Positions 5,438 to 10,832 of a stretch of DNA of 23,400 bases are shown piece by piece. The stretch comes from Chloroflexota bacterium (GTDB lineage: Bacteria; Chloroflexota; Dehalococcoidia; Lucifugimonadales; JACPCL1). The translations under genes and the position numbers were made by a program. The notes beneath the pieces were generated by a model. The model ran no database searches, was not told the origin of the DNA, and saw nothing but the letters and a program-made list of their open reading frames with translations. The stretch is taken from positions 1 through 23,400 of the forward strand of contig JACQUI010000290.1 of assembly GCA_016210395.1 (NCBI GenBank). The letters are read 5' to 3'. The stretch's first letter is position 1. Every line of letters begins with the position of its first letter.

Positions 5438-6761
5438 ACAGTGCCCCTTGTGCGAGGGACGCCGCTGGGTGCGCCTGGACGTGCCCCTGGGAGACCCCCG
5501 CTTCGGCAATGTCGTACCCTGCGCCTGCCAGGAGAAGCCCCTGGAGGAGCAGCGCCTCACACGCCTCCAGCGCTTCAGCAACCTGGGTGTGCTCACCCGC
5601 GTCACCTTCCAATCCCTGTCTCCCAATGGCGCCGACGCCGACCCGCAGGCCCAGGGCAGCTACCGCGAGGCGTATCAGGCCGCCTGGGAGTACGCTCAGG
5701 AACCCCACGAGTGGCTTCTCTTCACCGGCCCCGTCGGCTCCGGCAAGACCCACCTCCTGGCAGCCGTTGTCAATCGCTGCCTGGAGCTGAGCGTCACCGC
5801 CATGTATGTCTCCGTGCCGGACCTGCTGGACCACCTGCGCGCAACCTACGCCCCAACCAGCGAGACCACCTACGACCAGCTCTTCGACCACGTCCGCAAC
5901 GTTCCCGTGCTCGCCCTGGACGACCTGGGCGCGCAGAGCAGCACGCCGTGGGCGCAGGAGAAGCTCTACCAGGTCCTCAACCACCGGTTCAACCGCCAGC
6001 TTCCCACCATCGTGGCCCTCAACGTTCCTCTCAGCCACCTCGACGAGCAGCTCCGGGCGCGCCTGGAAGATAAGCGCGTGGTCCTGGCCAAGGCCCTTGG
6101 CGAGCACACCGCCCACCTCCAGCAAGGCGGCAGCCGCCTGGAGGCGGAGATCTTGCGGGCAAAGACCTTCGAAGGCTTCGACGTCCGGGGCAACCGCGCC
6201 GAGGGCGCCGACCAGCAGACGCTGGAGCGCGCCCTCAAAGCCGCCCAGGACTTCGCTCGCAACCCCTCCGGCTGGCTGGTCTTCGCCGGCGAGCCTGGCT
6301 GCGGCAAGACCCATCTGGCCGCCGCCATCCTCAACGCCCGTATGCGCCAGGGCTATCCAGTCAGCTTCAAGTTCGTCCCCGACCTCCTGGACCACCTGCG
6401 CGCCACCTTCAGCCCGCAGAGCCCCGTCACCTACGACCAGCTCTTCGAGGAAGTGCGCACGGCGCCCATCCTGGTCCTGGATGACCTTGGCGCGCACAGC
6501 AGCACGCCCTGGGCCGAGGAGAAGCTGTACCAGATCATCGTCTTCCGCCAGGAGACGCGCCTGCCCACCATCGTCACCATGCGTGGACTCATCGAAGACC
6601 TGCCCGCCAAGTCCATGCAGTCCCGCCTCAAGGACGGCAGCATCGTGCGCGTCATCCCCATTACCGCGCCCAGCTACCGCGACCGCTCAGGCAGCCCATC
6701 TCCGTCCCGCCAATCCGCCGGTAGAGACCAACCACACGACAGGCCACGTCGCAGGAGCTAG
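5334..6761 (+). CDS. DnaC/DnaI-type helicase loader ATPase with two tandem AAA+ modules
   Basis: The product (475 residues) opens with MESLGDILKRL, a cysteine cluster C37-P-L-C40 ... C63-A-C65 (probable zinc site), then two complete AAA+ modules. Module 1 (about 90-260) has Walker A GPVGSGKT (K138), Walker B LALDDLG (D196) and R243 in ARLEDKR. Module 2 (about 277-445) has GEPGCGKT (K325), LVLDDLG (D383) and R431 in SRLKDG. The two are 187 residues apart and share PDLLDHLRAT, TYDQLF and STPWA.EKLYQ. DnaC, DnaI and IstB proteins normally have one module, about 240-310 residues in all. AAGGA at 5322-5326 precedes the ATG, and no later start keeps the first cysteines, so the 104-bp overlap with the DnaD gene looks real. 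The likely role is loading DnaB; a regulatory second module is possible. Confidence 0.88.
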   Translation: MESLGDILKRLTEKSTSEGTATWPAGTTSEASEAEQCPLCEGRRWVRLDVPLGDPRFGNVVPCACQEKPLEEQRLTRLQRFSNLGVLTRVTFQSLSPNGADADPQAQGSYREAYQAAWEYAQEPHEWLLFTGPVGSGKTHLLAAVVNRCLELSVTAMYVSVPDLLDHLRATYAPTSETTYDQLFDHVRNVPVLALDDLGAQSSTPWAQEKLYQVLNHRFNRQLPTIVALNVPLSHLDEQLRARLEDKRVVLAKALGEHTAHLQQGGSRLEAEILRAKTFEGFDVRGNRAEGADQQTLERALKAAQDFARNPSGWLVFAGEPGCGKTHLAAAILNARMRQGYPVSFKFVPDLLDHLRATFSPQSPVTYDQLFEEVRTAPILVLDDLGAHSSTPWAEEKLYQIIVFRQETRLPTIVTMRGLIEDLPAKSMQSRLKDGSIVRVIPITAPSYRDRSGSPSPSRQSAGRDQPHDRPRRRS

Positions 6762-6784
6762 TGTGGTGCTATCGAAATCTCGTT

Positions 6785-6995
6785 GGTGAGGCGTCTGCCA
6801 GCCGCTGCATCTGCCTCCACAACCACGTCACGCGCCCCCCGTCCCGCCTCTCCCTTGAGGGGAGAGGCCGACGGCAGTCGGGTGAAGGTGAGACGCCTGC
6901 CAACCCACGCCTCCGCCTCTTGCCAACCACCTCACGCGCCCCCCGTCCCGCCTCTCCCTTGAGGGGAGAGGCCGACGGCAGTCGGGTGAGGGTGA
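6785..6995. repeat. Tandem duplication of about 103 bp carrying CTCTCCCTTGAGGGGAGAG hairpins
   Basis: Positions 6821-6891 and 6925-6995 match over 71 bp with two differences; the similarity extends left with a 2-bp length change to 6785 and 6887. Each unit has the hairpin CCTCTCCCTTGAGGGGAGAGG followed by CCGACGGCAGTCGGGTGA and GGTGA. The same unit ending GGTGAGGGTGA recurs at 17193-17229, so it is a dispersed family. It fills over half of the 382-bp gap 6762-7143. The open reading frame from 6761 across it is not protein-like. Confidence 0.85.
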
Positions 6996-7143
6996 AATCT
7001 TGGCTCTGGTACGGGGTAACGAACCTTGGAATCACTACACGCAGGGTCCCAGCCCGTCGCTTCGTGGCTTCTGCCATCCTCCCCTTCCCCAAAGCGCCTC
7101 CGCCGTCACACACTGAGGTATCGCCTATCCAGGAGGTACCCCC

Positions 7144-7491
7144 ATGCCACGCGGAGGCAAACGCCCCGGCGCAGGCGCGCCCCGGGGCAACACCAACGCC
7201 ATAAAGACAGGCCGCTACTCCAAACGGTTCATGGCCGTCGCCAAGGGCCTGGCCTCTGTCCCGGAGGTCAACGCCTTCATCCTGGACTATCGTAAGCGCC
7301 AGCTCCGCCAGGAGCGCAAGGCCGCCCGCATCGCCTTCAAGTCCTTGCTCAACCTCCTCATAGACATGCCCGAAGAGGCCAGGAAAAACAATCCTACTGT
7401 CGCCTATGTGGAAGACCTCCTGGCAAAGCTGGAGAAGAAGATGAAAAATGGAGAGCAATCAGTCGGCGGCGCATCAATCAAACACCGTTGA
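7144..7491 (+). CDS. Small basic protein with GGKRPGAGAPRGNTNAIKTG N-terminus
   Basis: The 115-residue product is basic and mostly helical, with a charged C-terminal half (DLLAKLEKKMKNGEQ). The start, MPRGGKRPGAGAPRGN, resembles the Gly/Arg/Pro-rich leaders of small DNA-binding proteins in phages and mobile elements, including some terminase small-subunit-like proteins. No helix-turn-helix is obvious and no phage gene is adjacent. The start is secure: a full AGGAGG (7131-7136) lies seven bases before the ATG. It may bind nucleic acid. The HIT-family gene follows 57 bp later but has its own promoter-like sequence, so they need not share a transcript. Confidence 0.65.
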   Translation: MPRGGKRPGAGAPRGNTNAIKTGRYSKRFMAVAKGLASVPEVNAFILDYRKRQLRQERKAARIAFKSLLNLLIDMPEEARKNNPTVAYVEDLLAKLEKKMKNGEQSVGGASIKHR

Positions 7492-7518
7492 GCACGGGCT
7501 GGCCCAGCATTGTATACT
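7488..7518 (+). promoter_or_regulatory. Promoter before the HIT-family gene
   Basis: TTGAGC (7488-7493) and TATACT (7513-7518) are separated by 19 bp, slightly long. Transcription would begin near 7525. That excludes the TTG at 7510 as the start of the HIT gene on this transcript, which bears on its start codon. Confidence 0.45.
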
Positions 7519-7548
7519 TGCCCGGACGTTGTCCCCAGGAGGCCGGCC

Positions 7549-7881
7549 CTGAGCACCCCCTACTGCACCTTCTGCGAAATCATCGCCCGCCGCGAGCCTG
7601 CGGAAATCCTCCACGAGGATGAAGACGTGATCGTCTTCCGCAACCGGCTACGCTGGGTCCCTATCATGCTCCTGGCTATCCCGAAGGCCCACCTGACTCA
7701 GGGCCAGCTTTGGACCGATCCCATTCTTGCAAAGGTGGGCAAAGTAGCCGCCTACGTAGGCGCAGAGCATTGCCCCAACGGCTTCCGCATCCTCTCCAAC
7801 TTCGGGCGCGATGCCATGCAAAGCCAGGCCCACGGCCACGTCCACATCATCGGCGGCGTCCACCTGGGGCCGTACGCATGA
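7549..7881 (+). CDS. HIT-family nucleotide-binding protein (probable CTG start)
   Basis: HIT proteins are small nucleotide hydrolases or transferases acting on AMP-linked substrates or dinucleoside polyphosphates. The histidine triad is seen as H95-G-H97-V-H99-I-I. Upstream are an N-terminal C-x-x-C (YCTFC, residues 6 and 9), often a zinc site in this family, and the early strand ILHEDEDVIVF. Length is 110 residues, normal for a compact HIT protein. In frame there is no ATG or GTG before the conserved residues. A perfect AGGAGG at 7537-7542 sits six bases before CTG at 7549, so I place the start there. The only other upstream option, TTG at 7510, has no ribosome site and overlaps the promoter. 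The next gene begins nine bases after the stop and may be co-transcribed. Confidence 0.82.
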   Translation: MSTPYCTFCEIIARREPAEILHEDEDVIVFRNRLRWVPIMLLAIPKAHLTQGQLWTDPILAKVGKVAAYVGAEHCPNGFRILSNFGRDAMQSQAHGHVHIIGGVHLGPYA

Positions 7882-7890
7882 TGCCTTGAC

Positions 7891-8145
7891 ATGAAGACTG
7901 TTCGCCATTTCGACGTAGATGTTGTCAGGAAGCACGTCGAGGCCAATCGTGTGGACTGGGTTGAGAGCGTACTTCGCAGCCCCGTCGCCGAAGAAGTCCA
8001 GGAGGATGGTAGAATTAGGTACTGGGGGTACATCGCCGAAGCCGATCGCTTCATGCGGGTAGTGACCTTGGGCGATGGTGAGACGGTCGTCACGGCGTTC
8101 TTCGACCGGAACTTCGGCCACCGCGAAAGAGGGAGGCCAGGATGA
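7891..8145 (+). CDS. Small DUF4258-like protein, first gene of a pair with DUF2283
   Basis: The 84-residue product runs as helix, then strands: VDWVESVLRSPVAEEVQEDGR, IRYWGYIAEADRFMRVVTL, GETVVTAFFDRNF. This layout (helix, conserved P, DGR.RYWG, RVV, VVTAFFDR) resembles DUF4258-type and related small RelE/BrnT-fold proteins, some proposed as toxins. The assignment rests on pattern only. Its stop overlaps the next start as ATGA, a tight two-gene arrangement typical of toxin-antitoxin-like modules. No clear ribosome site precedes the ATG, so translation may be coupled to the HIT gene ending nine bases earlier. Toxic activity is not shown by the sequence. Confidence 0.6.
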   Translation: MKTVRHFDVDVVRKHVEANRVDWVESVLRSPVAEEVQEDGRIRYWGYIAEADRFMRVVTLGDGETVVTAFFDRNFGHRERGRPG

Positions 8146-8378
8146 CAAAACCTTACGTCCATTACTATGAAGACACTGACAGCCTGTTCCTTGTCTTCAG
8201 CGACAACCATGACCAGACGGTGTCCGAGGAGGTCGCTGACAACGTCATTGCCATATTCAACGAGGCGGACAACCGCTTGGTCGCTATCGAAATCCTCAAT
8301 GGCGCAGGAGAACTGTTCAAAGGCCTCATCTCAAAGCTGAGCAAGCCTTCCAAGGCCAAGGCCGCGAGAAGCGCCTAG
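8142..8378 (+). CDS. DUF2283-family small protein
   Basis: The 78-residue product matches the DUF2283 pattern: YYEDTDSLFLVFSD, then SEEVADNVIAIFNEADNRLVAIEILNGAGEL, then a Lys/Ala-rich tail (KPSKAKAARSA). DUF2283 proteins are short beta-rich proteins of unknown role, often found beside DUF4258-like genes, where they are suspected antitoxin-type partners. GGGAGG at 8131-8136 lies five bases before the ATG, and the start overlaps the previous stop by four bases. A strong hairpin terminator follows 14 bp after the stop, so the operon ends here. Confidence 0.75.
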   Translation: MTKPYVHYYEDTDSLFLVFSDNHDQTVSEEVADNVIAIFNEADNRLVAIEILNGAGELFKGLISKLSKPSKAKAARSA

Positions 8379-8392
8379 CACAGCAACTACAG

Positions 8393-8430
8393 CAAGAGGG
8401 GCAGCCAACTGGCTGCCCCTCTTGTCTTTC
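8393..8430 (+). terminator. Strong intrinsic terminator, probably serving both converging operons
   Basis: CAAGAGGGGCAGCC (8393-8406) and GGCTGCCCCTCTTG (8411-8424) form a perfect 14-bp stem with loop AACT, followed by TCTTTC. It sits between the DUF2283 gene (+) and the DUF35 gene (-), which converge. The minus-strand side lacks a good T-run, so termination there may be weaker. Confidence 0.85.
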
Positions 8431-8448
8431 CCCCCGAGAAGCCAAGAG

Positions 8449-8895
8449 TTACCCGCTCGCCGGCCGGAACTTCGGCAAGCTGATCGTGTCCGTAATGTCC
8501 TCAAAGACGACCTCTACCGGCATGCCGACCTTGAGCTTCTTGGGATCAGGCTCCACGCCTACGATGTTCGTGGGGAAGATCGGGCCTTCCGCCAGCTTCA
8601 CCAGGGCAATGACAAAAGGCAGCGGCCCCTTATAGTTGGGACGCGGGATCTGGTGCACGATAGCATAGGTGTAGACATCCCCTTTGCCGCTCGCCTTGAC
8701 CCACGTGGTCTTCCGGCTGAAGCACAACGGGCAGATGTCCCTGGGGTAGAAGTAGGCATTGTTGCAGTGGTTGCAGTAGCGTAGCCACAGCTCGTGCTGC
8801 TTGCACTTCTCCCAGTAGAAGTCTGATTCCTGCTGCGGCAGCGGGACAGGGCCCTCGTATCGCTGGGTCTGCGCCGGTGGCGCCTGAGTAGTCAT
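8449..8895 (-). CDS. DUF35 OB-fold zinc-ribbon protein, partner of the thiolase-fold enzyme
   Basis: DUF35 proteins pair a rubredoxin-like zinc ribbon with an OB fold and bind acyl-CoA substrates for thiolase-fold partners, as in steroid side-chain retro-aldolases and archaeal HMG-CoA synthase complexes. The 148-residue product has the helix QQESDFYWEKCKQHELWLRY and the zinc site C41-x2-C44 ... C55-P-L-C58. The OB strands are VYTYAIVHQIPRPNYKGPLP, PFVIALVKLAEGPIF, TNIVGVEPDPKKLKVGMPVEVVFE. Start: ATG at 8895 with AGAGGTGA upstream on the minus strand; an in-frame extension to 8988 overlaps the thiolase gene and is not used. It follows the thiolase gene by 34 bp, and the two should work as one complex. 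Confidence 0.9.
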   Translation of the reverse strand: MTTQAPPAQTQRYEGPVPLPQQESDFYWEKCKQHELWLRYCNHCNNAYFYPRDICPLCFSRKTTWVKASGKGDVYTYAIVHQIPRPNYKGPLPFVIALVKLAEGPIFPTNIVGVEPDPKKLKVGMPVEVVFEDITDTISLPKFRPASG

Positions 8896-8929
8896 TCCGT
8901 CACCTCTTCTTCGTGTGCTTTCGTTTCCT

Positions 8930-10078
8930 CTATGCGTCCGCCCCGAGGACCAGCGTCCCCGTGGAAGACAGGTTCCCGCCCGTGCCATTCACCAGCGCCA
9001 GCTTGCAGTCCTTGACCTGCCGGGGGCCTGCTTCGCCACGAAGCTGGCGCGTCGCCTCCAGCAGAAGAAACATCCCGTACATGCCGGTGTGGCAGTAGGA
9101 GAGGCCGCCGCCGTTGGTGTTCATGGCGAACTCGCCGCCGGGCGCGGTGCGCTGGTTGGCGACGAAGTCCGGCGCCTCGCCCCTGCCGCAGAACCCAAGG
9201 CTCTCCAGCGTCACCAGCACCGTGTAGGTGAACGAGTCGTAGATCATCGCGAGGTTGATATCCCGGTGCGCCACCCCTGCCATGCGCAAGGCAGCCGGCC
9301 CGGAGTGGTACGCGATGGTGCGGGTCAGGTCCGGCATCTGGCTGATCATGCCGTGCGAGTGTCCCTCCCCGGCGCCCACCACCCACACCGGCTTTTTCCG
9401 GCAGCTCCTCGCCACCTCCGGCGAGACCACGACACACGCGCCGCCGCCATCAATGGCAAGACAGCAGTCCGGCAGGTGGAATGGCCATGCCACCCAGCGA
9501 GAGCTGTGGTAGTCCTCAAAGCTCATCTTCTCGCTGTGCATGAAGGCCTTGGGGTTCAGGTTAGCCCATTTCCGCGTGGCAACCGCCACTTCGGCCATCC
9601 CTTGCCTCGTCCGGTCCTCCCCGTACAGGTGCATGTAGCGAGTACAGGCCATGGCATAGCTCATGGGCGGCGCGGCAATGCCGTACGGCAGCTCGTATTG
9701 GGAGCCTGGCAACCCCATGTCCGTGCCGCCGCTGCGGCGCTGCGCCCTACCCGCCTCGCCGTGAGTGATGAGCGCCACCTCGCACCGGCCTGCTGCAATG
9801 GCCTCCAGCGCATGTGCCACGTGGATGACAAAGGACGACCCACCCACAGAGGTGCCGTCCGTGTGTTTCGGCGTGATGCCAAAGTACTCAGCGATGGTCA
9901 GGGGCGACGTTGCCGCGCAGAAGATGCCGTCCACGTCCTTGATGCTGAGGCCCGCGTCCGCCAGCGCGTTGTAGCTCGCCTCCATGTGGTGCTGCAGAGA
10001 GGATTTCCCGGGTATGCGGCCAATCTGGTCCGATTCATCCACCCCCACGATGGCCGCCTCCCCTGACAAATCGAGCAT
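8930..10078 (-). CDS. Thiolase-fold enzyme of the SCP-x/Ltp type, without the nucleophilic cysteine
   Basis: The 382-residue product is a thiolase-fold protein of the lipid-transfer-protein class: AIVGVDESDQIG at the start, SLQHHMEASYNALADAGL, VDGIF, then GTSVGGSSFVIHVAHALEAIAAG. Near the end are NTNGGGLSYCHTGMYG and NGTGGNLSSTGTLVLG. Where degradative thiolases carry the active cysteine, this protein reads VGGSS (about 78-82). Cysteine-less members include Ltp2-type retro-aldolases, which use tyrosines and need a DUF35 partner; IYDSFTYTVLVTLESLGF fits that region. It therefore probably makes or breaks a C-C bond on an acyl-CoA by aldol chemistry; the substrate cannot be told. AAGGAGG precedes the ATG by six bases. 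No other steroid- or CoA-pathway gene is nearby. Confidence 0.88.
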   Translation of the reverse strand: MLDLSGEAAIVGVDESDQIGRIPGKSSLQHHMEASYNALADAGLSIKDVDGIFCAATSPLTIAEYFGITPKHTDGTSVGGSSFVIHVAHALEAIAAGRCEVALITHGEAGRAQRRSGGTDMGLPGSQYELPYGIAAPPMSYAMACTRYMHLYGEDRTRQGMAEVAVATRKWANLNPKAFMHSEKMSFEDYHSSRWVAWPFHLPDCCLAIDGGGACVVVSPEVARSCRKKPVWVVGAGEGHSHGMISQMPDLTRTIAYHSGPAALRMAGVAHRDINLAMIYDSFTYTVLVTLESLGFCGRGEAPDFVANQRTAPGGEFAMNTNGGGLSYCHTGMYGMFLLLEATRQLRGEAGPRQVKDCKLALVNGTGGNLSSTGTLVLGADA

Positions 10079-10178
10079 TGCGGGCCTCCTTCACATGTCG
10101 TTCGGTGAGCAGTGCACAATGGGGCTTAAGAAAACGCCCATACCATACCATCACCTTCCACCAGAGGCAACCAGAAAT

Positions 10179-10598
10179 CTACCCTCCGGGTCCTGTCGGC
10201 TCCCCCTGCCCTATCGTGAGCCAGTTCCCGGCCAGATTCAAGGCAAGGTGCAGCGTGCCGTCAACCTGATACTCCACGACCCAGGCGTCCGGCACCCTCT
10301 GAAGCTTGGTTACGGCGAGGTTGGAGCTTCCGCCTTGTTCAGCGCTCGTTTTCTTCCACCACTCCTCAAAGCTCGTGAGAGTCACCTGAGCGCGGGTCTC
10401 ATACTGCCTGGCTTTGTAGGCTTCGAACAGCCACGGCGTCAGGCCAAAGCCTAGCAGGGCCAGGGCAATGACCAGCGACCTCAGACTGTCACGTTTGGCC
10501 TGCCAGGACAGGCGGCCCTTGAGCCGGGCGCTGAGCAGTACCCCAAAGGCAGCCATGCTGCCCAGGTAGAACGCAATGGCTGGAAGCGAAGGGAGCAT
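10179..10598 (-). CDS. Small membrane-anchored protein, unknown function
   Basis: The 139-residue product has two hydrophobic segments (about residues 4-24 and 40-60), followed by a soluble C-terminal domain (about 65-139). That domain has a helix (TLTSFEEWWKKTS) and strands (AWVVEYQVDGTLHLALNLAGNWLTIGQGE). The domain is small and beta-rich. No family is recognised. AGAGG lies about ten bases before the ATG. It stands alone on the minus strand, 100 bp upstream of the thiolase gene and divergent from the tail-fibre-like gene, so it could be co-transcribed with the thiolase unit, but nothing connects their functions. Confidence 0.65.
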   Translation of the reverse strand: MLPSLPAIAFYLGSMAAFGVLLSARLKGRLSWQAKRDSLRSLVIALALLGFGLTPWLFEAYKARQYETRAQVTLTSFEEWWKKTSAEQGGSSNLAVTKLQRVPDAWVVEYQVDGTLHLALNLAGNWLTIGQGEPTGPGG

Positions 10599-10717
10599 GT
10601 CCGCACACCTCTACTACGGTCTCTATGGTTTTCCGCGTGCGTATGATACGAGAAGAGCCCGTGGCGCGTCACCCTCCAGCCGGCGTGAGCCACAGGAATC
10701 CTGCTTATTCTGTCAAG

Positions 10718-10746
10718 TTGCCAGATTGAGCGCAGGATGGTATTTT
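10718..10746 (+). promoter_or_regulatory. Promoter of the tail-fibre-like gene
   Basis: TTGCCA (10718-10723) and TATTTT (10741-10746) are 17 bp apart, with TGG directly before the -10, so both -35 and extended -10 features are present. Transcription would start near 10753, after the in-frame ATG at 10737. This supports the translation start at 10833. Confidence 0.6.
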
Positions 10747-10832
10747 TGTGCACCACGGTGGACGCCTACGCCATCCACGCACGGTTGGTGCAGTCCACTA
10801 CGCAACACCCCCGAATCAGCGGGAGCCTGTAT

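Noticed and set aside
5037..6497. 486-codon open frame on the minus strand
   Set aside because: It lies antisense to the DnaD and DnaC-type genes, whose motifs are clear; its own residues are repetitive and have no recognisable domain.
6785..6995. Possible CRISPR array
   Set aside because: Only two units are present; the repeats are 71-103 bp long with no spacers of uniform length and no cas gene nearby.
6761..7204. 147-codon open frame across the tandem repeat
   Set aside because: It starts at the end of the loader gene and runs through the duplicated hairpins. The residues repeat because the DNA repeats, not because a protein does.
7510..7548. TTG at 7510 as the start of the HIT gene
   Set aside because: It overlaps the -10 element, has no ribosome site, and its 13 extra residues are not conserved-looking.
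8915..10066. 383-codon open frame on the plus strand
   Set aside because: It is antisense to the well-supported thiolase-fold gene, and its residues show no family pattern. It arises from GC-rich codon bias.
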